Shown piece by piece: positions 42,822 through 51,875 of a stretch of DNA of 64,000 bases. This DNA is from Streptomyces sp. A2-16 (GTDB lineage Bacteria > Actinomycetota > Actinomycetes > Streptomycetales > Streptomycetaceae), in the NCBI RefSeq assembly GCF_018128905.1, contig NZ_CP063808.1:9701519-9765518 (forward strand). The letters run 5' to 3'. The first letter of the stretch is position 1. Every line of letters begins with the position of its first letter. The translations under genes and the position numbers were made by a program. Below the pieces are notes generated by a model. That model saw only the letters and a program-made list of their open reading frames with translations. It was not told the origin of the DNA and did not search any database.

Positions 42822-43904
42822 ATGGGTTCGGTTCGTGTAGCCGTCGTCGGCGTGGGCAACTGCGCCGCGTCGCTGGTTCAGGGAGTCGAGTACTACAAGG
42901 ACGCCGACCCGGCGTCGAAGGTCCCCGGACTGATGCACGTCCAGTTCGGCGACTACCACGTGAGTGACATCGAGTTCGTCGCGGCGTTCGACGTCGACGC
43001 GAAGAAGGTCGGTCTCGACCTCGCCGACGCCATCGGCGCCTCCGAGAACAACACCATCAAGATCTGCGATGTGCCGAACACCGGCGTGACCGTTCAGCGC
43101 GGCCACACCCTCGACGGTCTCGGCAAGTACTACCGCGAGACCATCGAGGAGTCCCCCGAGGCCCCGGTCGACATCGTCCAGATCCTCAAGGACAAGCAGG
43201 TCGACGTCCTCGTCTGCTACCTGCCCGTCGGCTCCGAGGACGCGGCGAAGTTCTACGCCCAGTGCGCCATCGACGCCAAGGTCGCCTTCGTCAACGCCCT
43301 TCCGGTCTTCATCGCCGGTACCAAGGAGTGGGCGGACAAGTTCACCGAGGCGGGCGTCCCGATCGTCGGTGACGACATCAAGTCCCAGGTCGGCGCCACC
43401 ATCACGCACCGCGTCATGGCGAAGCTGTTCGAGGACCGCGGTGTGGTCCTGGACCGCACGATGCAGCTGAACGTCGGCGGCAACATGGACTTCAAGAACA
43501 TGCTCGAGCGCGAGCGCCTGGAGTCCAAGAAGATCTCCAAGACGCAGGCCGTCACCTCCCAGATCCCCGACCGGGACATGGGCGCGAAGAACGTCCACAT
43601 CGGCCCGTCCGACTATGTCGCGTGGCTCGACGACCGCAAGTGGGCCTACGTCCGCCTCGAGGGTCGTGCCTTCGGTGACGTCCCGCTGAACCTGGAGTAC
43701 AAGCTCGAGGTCTGGGACTCCCCGAACTCCGCCGGTGTCATCATCGACGCCGTGCGCGCCGCGAAGATCGCCAAGGACCGCGGTATCGGCGGCCCGATCC
43801 TGTCGGCCTCCAGCTACTTCATGAAGTCCCCGCCGGTCCAGTACTTCGACGACGAGGCCCGCGAGAACGTCGAGAAGTTCATCAAGGGTGAAGTCGAGCG
43901 CTAA
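42822..43904 (+). CDS. ino1: Inositol-3-phosphate synthase
   Basis: This 360-residue NAD-dependent enzyme converts glucose 6-phosphate to myo-inositol 3-phosphate, the entry to phosphatidylinositol and mycothiol in actinobacteria. The protein starts MGSVRVAVVGVGNCAASLVQ with a Rossmann G-rich loop. Further strings are FVNALPVFIAGTKEWADKF, GDDIKSQVGATITHRVMAKL, and LNVGGNMDFKNMLERERL, which is diagnostic of the family. ATG 42822 is preceded by AGGGAGC. The adjacent PadR gene probably regulates it. A strong hairpin follows the gene. Confidence 0.95.
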   Translation: MGSVRVAVVGVGNCAASLVQGVEYYKDADPASKVPGLMHVQFGDYHVSDIEFVAAFDVDAKKVGLDLADAIGASENNTIKICDVPNTGVTVQRGHTLDGLGKYYRETIEESPEAPVDIVQILKDKQVDVLVCYLPVGSEDAAKFYAQCAIDAKVAFVNALPVFIAGTKEWADKFTEAGVPIVGDDIKSQVGATITHRVMAKLFEDRGVVLDRTMQLNVGGNMDFKNMLERERLESKKISKTQAVTSQIPDRDMGAKNVHIGPSDYVAWLDDRKWAYVRLEGRAFGDVPLNLEYKLEVWDSPNSAGVIIDAVRAAKIAKDRGIGGPILSASSYFMKSPPVQYFDDEARENVEKFIKGEVER

Positions 43905-43937
43905 GGCTCACTCAAAACGCTCCTGCCAGGGCTACAG

Positions 43938-43969
43938 AGGGTCCCCGGGTTGTGTCGACCGGGGACCCT
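43938..43969 (+). terminator. Terminator of padR-ino1
   Basis: AGGGTCCCCGG (43938-43948) pairs with CCGGGGACCCT (43959-43969) around a 10-base loop, 33 bases after the ino1 stop. Confidence 0.85.
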
Positions 43970-43991
43970 CGCCGTATGTGAGGCTGTGCCC

Positions 43992-45266
43992 ATGTCCGTC
44001 GTGCGTGATCTGCGGCTCCTGCTGCGCCTCCGGGACTTCCGGCGACTGCTGTCCGTGCGCCTGCTCTCCCAGGGCGCGGACGGCGTCTACCAGATCGCGC
44101 TCGCTGCCTACGTCGTGTTCTCCCCGGAGAAGCAGACCTCTGCCACCGCCATCGCCTCCGCCATGGCGGTCCTGCTGCTCCCCTACTCCTTGGTGGGGCC
44201 CTTCGCCGGAATCCTCCTGGACCGCTGGCGCCGCCGCCAGGTCTTCCTCTACGGCAACCTGGTGCGCGCCCTGCTGGCATCGGCGACGGCCGTCCTGATG
44301 CTCAGCCACGTCCCGGACTGGCTCTTCTACGTCTCCGCCCTGTGCGTGACCGCCGTCAATCGCTTCGTCCTGTCCGGCCTGTCCGCCGCACTGCCCCGTG
44401 TCGTGGACGAGGAGCGACTGGTGATCGCCAACTCCCTCTCCCCGACGGCGGGAACGCTCGCCGCGACCGCGGGCGGCGGCCTGGCCTTCGTCGTACGACT
44501 CCTGGTCGCCGACTCCGACGCGGCCGTGGTGCTGCTGGGAGCGGGCCTGTACCTGTGCGGTGCGCTCGCCGCACTGCGCATGCCGCCGGAACTGCTCGGC
44601 CCCGACCCCGAGTTGATCCAGCCCCACCTCGGCGCCGCCCTCGCCGGCACGGCCCGCGACCTGGTAGCCGGTGTACGCCATCTGGCCGCACCGTCACGCC
44701 GGTCGGCCGCCCGGGCACTCGGCGCCATGTCGCTCATGCGGTTCTGTTACGGGGCTCTGCTCGTCATGGTGCTGATGCTCTGCCGCTACACCCTGACATC
44801 CGATCCGGACGACGGACTCGCCCTGTTGGGGCTGGCCTTGGGAATCTCCGGCGCCGGATTCTTCGCAGCCGCGGTGATCACCCCCTGGGCCGCGGGGAGA
44901 CTCGGACCGGAGCGCTGGATCGTCGTGTGCGCGGCCGCCGCGGCGGTTCTGGAGCCTGCCCTCGGGCTTCCCTTCGCCACCGCCCCCATGCTCATCGCGG
45001 CATTCGTCCTGGGTCTGATCACCCAGGGCGCGAAGATCGCCACGGACACAATCGTGCAGTCCTCCGTCGACGACGGATTCCGGGGCCGGATCTTCTCCGT
45101 CTACGACGTCCTGTTCAACACCGCTTTTGTGGGCGCCGCGGCCGTCGCCGCCTTGATCCTGCCGCCGGACGGCCGTTCAGTGACCCTGGTGGTCGGTATC
45201 GCCGTCCTCTACGCAGCGATCGCTGTGGCGATGACGAAGGAACGCCACACGGCGACGAAACGATGA
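43992..45266 (+). CDS. MFS transporter
   Basis: This protein of about 424 residues has twelve hydrophobic segments and the MFS loop FAGILLDRWRRRQVFLYGNL between helices 2 and 3. The C-terminal half has TQGAKIATDTIVQSSVDDGF. The sequence starts MSVVRDLRLLLRLRDFRRLL at ATG 43992; the longer frame to 43950 runs into the ino1 terminator. The pattern suits an export-type MFS of unknown substrate. It converges on cca across two parS-centred palindromes that start within two bases of its stop codon. Confidence 0.88.
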   Translation: MSVVRDLRLLLRLRDFRRLLSVRLLSQGADGVYQIALAAYVVFSPEKQTSATAIASAMAVLLLPYSLVGPFAGILLDRWRRRQVFLYGNLVRALLASATAVLMLSHVPDWLFYVSALCVTAVNRFVLSGLSAALPRVVDEERLVIANSLSPTAGTLAATAGGGLAFVVRLLVADSDAAVVLLGAGLYLCGALAALRMPPELLGPDPELIQPHLGAALAGTARDLVAGVRHLAAPSRRSAARALGAMSLMRFCYGALLVMVLMLCRYTLTSDPDDGLALLGLALGISGAGFFAAAVITPWAAGRLGPERWIVVCAAAAAVLEPALGLPFATAPMLIAAFVLGLITQGAKIATDTIVQSSVDDGFRGRIFSVYDVLFNTAFVGAAAVAALILPPDGRSVTLVVGIAVLYAAIAVAMTKERHTATKR

Positions 45267-45300
45267 GGGGGCGATGTTTCACGTGAAACATCGCCCCCTC
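45265..45300. terminator. 36-bp perfect palindrome centred on parS
   Basis: GAGGGGGCGAT and ATCGCCCCCTC flank parS symmetrically, so 45265-45282 is the exact reverse complement of 45283-45300. It begins in the MFS stop codon. With the next palindrome it forms a back-to-back bidirectional terminator. Confidence 0.78.
45276..45289. other. parS site in the first palindrome, MFS/cca gap
   Basis: Perfect GTTTCACGTGAAAC at the centre of 45265-45300. Confidence 0.95.
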
Positions 45301-45308
45301 GATGCGTC

Positions 45309-45340
45309 CGGGGTCATGTTTCACGTGAAACATGACCCCG
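45309..45340. terminator. 32-bp perfect palindrome centred on parS
   Basis: CGGGGTCAT and ATGACCCCG flank parS exactly. It lies 10 bases upstream of the cca stop and eight bases from the neighbouring 36-bp palindrome. Confidence 0.78.
45318..45331. other. parS site in the second palindrome, MFS/cca gap
   Basis: Perfect GTTTCACGTGAAAC at the centre of 45309-45340, 42 bases start to start from the preceding parS. Confidence 0.95.
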
Positions 45341-45350
45341 TTTCTGGGCC

Positions 45351-46793
45351 TCAGCCCTGCCCGGCCCACCACTCCTTGAGCGCGGCCACCGCTTCGTCGT
45401 GCCCCATCGGCCCGTTCTCCAGCCGAAGCTCCAGCATGTGCTTGTACGCACGGCCCACCGCAGGGCCGGGTGCCACACCGAGGATCTCCATAATCTGATT
45501 GCCGTCGAGGTCGGGCCTGATCGAGTCCAGCTCCTCCTGCTCCTGCAGCTGGGAGATCCGGTCCTCGAGACCGTCATAGGCACGCGACAGCGCGGCCGCC
45601 TTGCGCTTGTTCCTGGTCGTGCAGTCCGAGCGGGTCAGCTTGTGGAGACGGTCGAGCAGGGGGCCTGCGTCCCTCACATAACGGCGAACCGCCGAGTCCG
45701 TCCACTCCCCGGTGCCGTAGCCGTGGAAGCGCAGATGGAGCTCGACGAGTCGCGAGACCTCCTTCACCAGCTCGTTGGAGTACTTGAGCGCCGTCATGCG
45801 CTTCTTGGTCATCTTCGCTCCGACCACCTCATGGTGGTGGAACGAGACCCGGCCGTCTTTCTCGAAACGTCGAGTGCGCGGCTTGCCGATGTCGTGGAGC
45901 AGTGCCGACAGGCGAAGGGTCAGGTCGGGCCCTTCCTTCTCCAGCGCAATGGCCTGCTCCAGGACGATCAGCGTGTGCTCGTAGACGTCCTTGTGCCGGT
46001 GGTGCTCGTCGCTCTCCAGTCGCAGGGCCGGAAGCTCCGGGAGCACATGCTCCGCGAGCCCTGTGTCGACCAACAGCGTCAGTCCCTTGCGCGGATGGGC
46101 GGACAGGATGAGCTTGTTCAACTCGTCCCTGATCCGTTCGGCGGAGACGATCTCCAGGCGCCCGCACATCTCCGTCATCGCGGTGACCACCTCGGGCGCC
46201 ACCTCGAAGTCGAGCTGAGCCGCGAACCGTGCTGCCCGCATCATCCGCAGTGGGTCGTCCGAGAAGGACGCTTCGGGGGTGCCAGGCGTCCGCAGCACTC
46301 GGGCCGCGAGATCGTCGAGGCCGCCGTGCGGGTCGATGAACTTCTTCTCCGGGAGGGCGACGGCCATCGCGTTCACGGTGAAGTCACGCCGGACGAGGTC
46401 CTCCTCGATGGAGTCGCCGTATGACACCTCGGGCTTGCGCGAGGTCCGGTCGTACGCCTCGGACCGGTAGGTGGTCACCTCGATCTGGTAGCCGTCCTTC
46501 TGCGCCCCGACGGTGCCGAAGGCGATCCCCACTTCCCACACGGCGTCCGCCCACGGCCGAACGATCTTCAGTACGTCTTGGGGGCGGGCGTCGGTGGTGA
46601 AGTCCAGGTCGTTGCCGAGCCGGCCGAGCAGTGCGTCCCGGACCGAACCGCCGACCAGGGCGATTGAGAACCCGGCCTCCTGGAAGCGGCGGGCGAGCTC
46701 GTCGGCGACAGGCGCTACCTCGAACGGCTCGTTCACCGCGCGGTCCTGCACCTGATTCGGGGCACTGAGGCTGTCTTCGTTGGCGTTCGGCAC
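45351..46793 (-). CDS. cca: CCA-adding tRNA nucleotidyltransferase
   Basis: This protein of about 480 residues is a class II nucleotidyltransferase: IALVGGSVRDALLGRLGNDL with DLDFTTDA metal-binding aspartates, and the RRDFTVNAMAVAL motif. A C-terminal HD domain has LLHDIGKPRTRRF and FHHHEVVGAKM. It matures or repairs tRNA 3' ends. In Streptomyces this gene was once thought a poly(A) polymerase but encodes a tRNA nucleotidyltransferase. The GTG start at 46793 (reading VPNANEDSLSA) lacks a ribosome site but follows TACCCT by eight bases, so a leaderless message is possible. Divergent DUF6049 follows, as in M. tuberculosis Rv3907c-Rv3909. Confidence 0.93.
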   Translation of the reverse strand: MPNANEDSLSAPNQVQDRAVNEPFEVAPVADELARRFQEAGFSIALVGGSVRDALLGRLGNDLDFTTDARPQDVLKIVRPWADAVWEVGIAFGTVGAQKDGYQIEVTTYRSEAYDRTSRKPEVSYGDSIEEDLVRRDFTVNAMAVALPEKKFIDPHGGLDDLAARVLRTPGTPEASFSDDPLRMMRAARFAAQLDFEVAPEVVTAMTEMCGRLEIVSAERIRDELNKLILSAHPRKGLTLLVDTGLAEHVLPELPALRLESDEHHRHKDVYEHTLIVLEQAIALEKEGPDLTLRLSALLHDIGKPRTRRFEKDGRVSFHHHEVVGAKMTKKRMTALKYSNELVKEVSRLVELHLRFHGYGTGEWTDSAVRRYVRDAGPLLDRLHKLTRSDCTTRNKRKAAALSRAYDGLEDRISQLQEQEELDSIRPDLDGNQIMEILGVAPGPAVGRAYKHMLELRLENGPMGHDEAVAALKEWWAGQG

Positions 46794-47050
46794 AACAGAA
46801 GAGGGTACGTGGCCCGGGCACCCGCGGGCGCCTCCATTAAACGTGCACAGCTTCGTCACCCGGACCTGCACAGGGTCTGCTCGGGAGACTCACGGGCGCG
46901 CTCCCCTTTATACGTAGACATTCAGGACAGTGCGGCAGCGTTCCCCGATCTTGTGGAGCAGTCCGCGGCACTTCCCCTCAGCGCGCATCGTTACCATGCG
47001 TGGACGCACATTCCGACGACCACTGACGACGACTAGGGACGGGCGAGCGC

Positions 47051-49420
47051 GTGGCCGAGGCGGCAGACTTCCAGGGGACCAGTCCCTCACCTGCCCGCCG
47101 CTGGCTGCGGCGTACCGGAGCCCTGCTCGCAGGGGTCCCTCTGTTGGCCGGCCTGTGCCAGCTTCCCGACGCGGCGCCCGCTCAGGCCGCCGGGGGCTCC
47201 GGAACGGTGTCCGTCGCAGTCGACACACTCAGCCCCAGTGCGCCTACGGAGGGTGACACACTCACCGTGTCGGGGACGGTTACCAACAACGGCAAGCAGA
47301 CCGTCACGGCCGCCCATGTGGGGCTGCAGGTGGGCCCCGAGCTGAACACCCGCTCGTCGATCGACACCACCGCCGGCGACCAGGACTCGCTCCAGGGCGC
47401 CACGGGATCCGAGGTCGGCGGCAAGTACGTGGCGAAGTTCGCGAAGCTGACGCCCGGAGTGGCCCAGCCGTTCTCCATCGCCGTACCCGTCGACGAGTTG
47501 GACCTCGGAGATCCCGGCGTGTACCAGCTCGCCGTCGCCATCTCGGGAAAGACCTCCGCACAGCCGTGGGACAAGACGCTGGGCATCCAGCGGACCTTCC
47601 TGCCCTGGCAGTCCGACGAGGCGGACACGAAGACGAAGACGACCTTCCTGTGGCCGTTGATCTCCAGCGTGCACATGACGGCGGAGACCGGCTCGAACGC
47701 ACAGCAGACGCCGGTCTTCCTCAACGACGATCTCGCCGAGGAGATCTCGGCGGGCGGCCGGCTGGACCAGATGCTGTCCCTGGGCGAGGACCTTGACGTC
47801 ACCTGGGTGATCGACCCGGACCTGCTGGCCTCCGTCGACGCGATGACCCGCAGCTACCGGATCCAGGGCGCGGGCGACACCACCACTCCGGGCAGCCACC
47901 AGGCGGTCGCCAAGCAGTGGCTGGCCAGGCTCCAGAAGGCGGTGGAGGACAAGGAGGTCGTCGCGCTCCCCTTCGCCGATCCCGACCTCGCCTCCCTGGC
48001 TCACAACGGCACGAGTGTCACCGGCTCGCTCAGTCACCTCGACGAGGCCACCGACGTCGCCGCCACCACGGTGAGGACCGTGCTCCACGTGACGCCGAGC
48101 ACCGACTTCGCGTGGCCCGTGAACGGCGCGGTGGACCCCTCGATCGTCAAGGTCGCCACCTCCGCCGGCGCCGACAAGGTGATCGCCCGCAGCGACAGCC
48201 TCCAGGAGACCGCCGGACTGTCGTACACGCCGTCCGCGGCCCGCCCGATCGGCGGCGGCACCACGGCGGTCGTCGCGGACGCACGGCTGTCCACGGCGTT
48301 CCAGGGCGACTTGACGAGGGCCTCCACCGCCACGCTCGCCGTCCAGCGGTTCCTCGCCCAGAGCCTCGCCCTCGACCTGCAGACCGACAAGCAGCGCAGC
48401 ATCGTGGTCGCCCCGCAGCGCATGCCCACGACGAGCCAGGCCGATGCCATGGCCGAAGCGATCACCGCACTGCAGAACGGGAACTGGTCCCAGACCCAGA
48501 AGCTCACGGCGGCCGCCGCGGCCAAGCCCGACCCGGAAGCCACCACCAAGGTGCCCCCGGCCTCGGCCTACCCCTCCTCGCTGCGCAAGCAGGAATTGCC
48601 GAAGTGGGCCTTCCAGCAGATCGCGAGCACCCAGGGCAAGCTCGACAAATTCAAGGTCATCCTCTCCGACCAGTCCCGCGTCGTGACCCCCTTCGGCCGG
48701 GCCGTGAACCGCGAGATGTCCACGTCGTGGCGGGGCAGTGCCACCGAGGCGAGCAGTTTCCGCAATGACGTCGAGGCCTACCTCGACGAGCTGATCTCCC
48801 AGGTCAGTCTGATCGACAAGTCGGAGACCAAGCTCTCCGGCCGCAGCGCCACGATCCCCGTGACGGTCCAGAACAACCTGGTGCAGGGCGTGGAGCACTT
48901 GAGGCTGCGCCTGACCTCGCTGAGCCCCAACCGGCTCGAGATCGGTGGCTCCTCCTACTACGAGCAGCCGGTCGAGGTCTCGGGCGGACACAGCCAGACG
49001 GTGAAGTTCACCACGACGGCCAACGCCAACGGCAAGGCCTCGGTGGTCGCGCAGCTGTACACGGAGGACGGCCGGCCCTACGGCGAGGCCGTCCGGTTCG
49101 ACGTGAAGGTCACCGAGTTCACGGCCACGGTGATGCTGGTCATCGGCGGCGGTGTCCTGCTGCTGGTGCTGGCAGGATTCCGGATGTACACCCAGCGCAA
49201 GCGCGCGGCCGCCCGTGAGGCCGAGCAGAACGGCCCCGACGACGCGACGGGCGAGGCCGTGGACGGCCCGGAGAACCCGGAGGCCCCCGAGGGCCGTCTC
49301 AAGGAGGAGTCCGGCACCGGGCCCGGGGCAGACGCCCCGGAGCAGCCGAGTGACCTGACAGCGGACACCGCAGCGGAAAGCGCCGACCCTTCCGGCACGG
49401 GTGAGAGAGTGGACCGTTGA
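47051..49420 (+). CDS. DUF6049 exported membrane-anchored protein
   Basis: This 789-residue protein starts at GTG 47051. Arginines (ARRWLRR) precede a hydrophobic signal segment (GALLAGVPLLAGLCQ) with APAQAAG as a probable cleavage region. The ectodomain contains Ig-like stretches (DTLTVSGTVTNNGKQTVTAA and a later LSGRSATIPVTVQNNLVQGV). Near residue 691 is a single helix (FTATVMLVIGGGVLLLVLAG), and an acidic Gly/Pro cytosolic tail follows. It belongs to the DUF6049 family, which sits beside murJ in actinobacteria (Rv3909 in M. tuberculosis). The function is unknown, presumably cell-envelope. It is 44 bases upstream of murJ on the same strand. Confidence 0.87.
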   Translation: MAEAADFQGTSPSPARRWLRRTGALLAGVPLLAGLCQLPDAAPAQAAGGSGTVSVAVDTLSPSAPTEGDTLTVSGTVTNNGKQTVTAAHVGLQVGPELNTRSSIDTTAGDQDSLQGATGSEVGGKYVAKFAKLTPGVAQPFSIAVPVDELDLGDPGVYQLAVAISGKTSAQPWDKTLGIQRTFLPWQSDEADTKTKTTFLWPLISSVHMTAETGSNAQQTPVFLNDDLAEEISAGGRLDQMLSLGEDLDVTWVIDPDLLASVDAMTRSYRIQGAGDTTTPGSHQAVAKQWLARLQKAVEDKEVVALPFADPDLASLAHNGTSVTGSLSHLDEATDVAATTVRTVLHVTPSTDFAWPVNGAVDPSIVKVATSAGADKVIARSDSLQETAGLSYTPSAARPIGGGTTAVVADARLSTAFQGDLTRASTATLAVQRFLAQSLALDLQTDKQRSIVVAPQRMPTTSQADAMAEAITALQNGNWSQTQKLTAAAAAKPDPEATTKVPPASAYPSSLRKQELPKWAFQQIASTQGKLDKFKVILSDQSRVVTPFGRAVNREMSTSWRGSATEASSFRNDVEAYLDELISQVSLIDKSETKLSGRSATIPVTVQNNLVQGVEHLRLRLTSLSPNRLEIGGSSYYEQPVEVSGGHSQTVKFTTTANANGKASVVAQLYTEDGRPYGEAVRFDVKVTEFTATVMLVIGGGVLLLVLAGFRMYTQRKRAAAREAEQNGPDDATGEAVDGPENPEAPEGRLKEESGTGPGADAPEQPSDLTADTAAESADPSGTGERVDR

Positions 49421-49464
49421 GGATGTCGTGGCCGGTGGGCCCGGGACGATGAGGTGGGGTAACC

Positions 49465-51756
49465 ATGAACGCGCCGTACGACGGTGATCGCGGTCAGGGC
49501 GCGGGCAGCTCGGACCGCCCCGAAGGCCCGCCGCCCGAGCACGGCCAGGTGCCGCCGCAGGCTCCCGCGGACATGTACCTCCAGGACGCCTACGACCAGG
49601 ACCCCTACCGGGCTCAGGACCTCTACGCCCAGGACCCGGTCGCCGAGGCCCTCTACGACCGTGCCGCGCACCCCCCGCCGCCTCCCGGCACCTACCAGCC
49701 GCAGCAGCCGCTGTACTCCCAGCCGCCCCAGTCTCCGCACGCCCCCGACCCGCACGTGTGGGCGCAGACACCGGCGCCCGAGCCGGAGGGCCCGACGCAG
49801 TACCTGCCCTACGGCGACAACCCTCGCACCACCCAGTTCGTGGGGGTCGACGACCTGGTCAGCAGGGCCGGACAGGAACGTCACGAGCCGGACGCCTTCG
49901 CCCACCTCTTCCGCGACCAGCAGCAGGGGGGCGGCCGGCCGACGGATCCCCCGTCGGTACCCGGCCCGGCCCCGGCCCCGAGCGGGCCTTCGCCGTCGCC
50001 CGCGCCGCAGTTCCAGGCACCGGCCGCGTCCGCGCCCTCGGCCGACGAGACCATGAACCTCGGTACCGCGCCGGTTGCGGCGGAGCCGTCGGCCCCTGCG
50101 GCTCCCGCGGCTCCCGCGAAGAAGGGCGGGAAGGCCGGGGGCCTGCTGAAGTCGAGCGCCGTGATGGCGGCCGGCACCATGGTCTCGCGCCTCACCGGCT
50201 TCATCCGCTCGGCCCTGATCGTGTCGGCGTTGGGTGTCGGTCTGCTCGGTGACACCTTCCAGGTCGCCTACCAGCTGCCGACGATGATCTACATCCTGAC
50301 CGTCGGCGGCGGCCTCAACTCCGTGTTCGTGCCGCAGCTCGTGCGTGCCATGAAGGAGGACGAGGACGGCGGCGAGGCGTACGCCAACCGGCTGCTGACC
50401 CTGGTGATGGTGGCGCTCGGCGCCCTGACCGCCCTCGCGGTCCTCGGCGCCCCGTTCCTGATCCGGCTGCTGTCCGACTCGGTGGCCGGAGACCCGGCGG
50501 CCAACGAGGTCGGCATCACCTTCGTCCGCTACTTCCTGCCCTCGATCTTCTTCATGGGCATCCACGTGGTGATGGGCCAGATCCTCAACGCCCGCGGGAA
50601 GTTCGGCGCGATGATGTGGACCCCGGTCCTGAACAACATCGTCATCATCGTGACGCTGGGCACGTTCATCTGGGTCTACGGCTCGGCGGCCGACTCCGGC
50701 ATGAAGGTCACGAACATCCCGCCGGAGGGACAGCGCCTCCTCGGCATCGGCGTTCTGCTCGGCCTCGTGGTGCAGGCGCTGGCGATGATCCCCTACCTGC
50801 GCGAGACCGGGTTCCGGCTTCGGCTGCGCTTCGACTGGAGGGGTCACGGACTCGGCAAGGCCGTGACGCTCGCCAAGTGGACCGTCCTGTTCGTCCTGGC
50901 CAACCAGGCCGGCGCGATCGTCGTGTCGCAGCTGTCGACCGCGGCGGGCAAGGACTCCCCGGTCGACGGCACCGGCTTCTCCGCCTACGCCAACGCACAG
51001 CTCATCTGGGGTCTGCCGCAGGCCATCATCACCGTCTCCCTGATGGCGGCTCTGCTGCCGCGGCTGGCCCGCTCGGCGGCCGAGGAGGACGGCGGAGCCG
51101 TCCGTGACGACATCTCCCAGGGCCTGCGCACCACGGCCGTCGCCATCGTGCCGATCGCCTTCGGATTCCTCGCCCTCGGCATCCCGATGTGCACGCTGAT
51201 CTTCGGCTCCTCGGGCACCGGCGAGGCCACGAACATGGGGTACATGCTGATGGCCTTCGGCCTCGGCCTGATCCCCTACTCCGTTCAGTACGTCGTCCTG
51301 CGCGCCTTCTACGCCTACGAGGACACGCGCACCCCCTTCTACAACACGGTCATCGTGGCGGCGGTCAACGCGGGTGCGTCGGTGCTGTGTTACGTGCTGC
51401 TGCCGCCGCGCTGGGCCGTGGCGGGCATGGCCGCCTCGTACGGCCTCGCGTACGCGATCGGCGTCGGCGTCGCCTGGAACCGGCTGCGCAAGCGCCTCGG
51501 CGGCGACCTGGACGGCAACCGCGTCCTGCGGACCTACGCCCGCCTCTGCATCGCCTCGGTACCTGCGGCCCTGCTGAGCGGAGCGGCCTGTTACGGCATC
51601 GGGCACTCGCTCGGTCAGGGAGTGGTCGGTTCGTTCGCCGCTCTGATCGCGGGTGGGGCGGTACTGCTCGGGATCTTCTTCGTCGCCGCGCGCAAGATGC
51701 GGATCGAGGAGCTGAACTCACTGGTAGGCATGGTCCGGGGGCGTCTGGGGCGCTGA
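49465..51756 (+). CDS. murJ: Lipid II flippase MurJ (MviN)
   Basis: This 763-residue protein has a disordered Pro/Gln/Asp-rich N-terminal tail (about 1-225) followed by 14 helices of the MviN/MurJ fold. The core begins KSSAVMAAGTMVSRLTGFIR and includes YFLPSIFFMGIHVVMGQILN and NARGKFGAMMWTPVLNNIVI. It flips undecaprenyl-linked peptidoglycan precursor across the membrane. ATG 49465 follows GAGGTGGGG. The long cytosolic tail is typical of streptomycete MurJ. Unlike the mycobacterial protein, it has no pseudokinase domain fused at the end; that domain is the next gene. Confidence 0.96.
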   Translation: MNAPYDGDRGQGAGSSDRPEGPPPEHGQVPPQAPADMYLQDAYDQDPYRAQDLYAQDPVAEALYDRAAHPPPPPGTYQPQQPLYSQPPQSPHAPDPHVWAQTPAPEPEGPTQYLPYGDNPRTTQFVGVDDLVSRAGQERHEPDAFAHLFRDQQQGGGRPTDPPSVPGPAPAPSGPSPSPAPQFQAPAASAPSADETMNLGTAPVAAEPSAPAAPAAPAKKGGKAGGLLKSSAVMAAGTMVSRLTGFIRSALIVSALGVGLLGDTFQVAYQLPTMIYILTVGGGLNSVFVPQLVRAMKEDEDGGEAYANRLLTLVMVALGALTALAVLGAPFLIRLLSDSVAGDPAANEVGITFVRYFLPSIFFMGIHVVMGQILNARGKFGAMMWTPVLNNIVIIVTLGTFIWVYGSAADSGMKVTNIPPEGQRLLGIGVLLGLVVQALAMIPYLRETGFRLRLRFDWRGHGLGKAVTLAKWTVLFVLANQAGAIVVSQLSTAAGKDSPVDGTGFSAYANAQLIWGLPQAIITVSLMAALLPRLARSAAEEDGGAVRDDISQGLRTTAVAIVPIAFGFLALGIPMCTLIFGSSGTGEATNMGYMLMAFGLGLIPYSVQYVVLRAFYAYEDTRTPFYNTVIVAAVNAGASVLCYVLLPPRWAVAGMAASYGLAYAIGVGVAWNRLRKRLGGDLDGNRVLRTYARLCIASVPAALLSGAACYGIGHSLGQGVVGSFAALIAGGAVLLGIFFVAARKMRIEELNSLVGMVRGRLGR

Positions 51757-51875
51757 GCCAGGGGTACGCGCACAACCATCGTCCGCCACCGTGTGTCGTG
51801 CATAGCGGCGGACTGTGGGCACAATTGGATTCTGCGTCGCATGGCGCGCAATGAATGGGGAGGCAGGGAACGACG

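Noticed and set aside
47087..51606. Minus-strand frames of about 840-890 codons opposite DUF6049 and murJ
   Set aside because: Shadows; the opposite strand has signal peptide, membrane helices and family strings.
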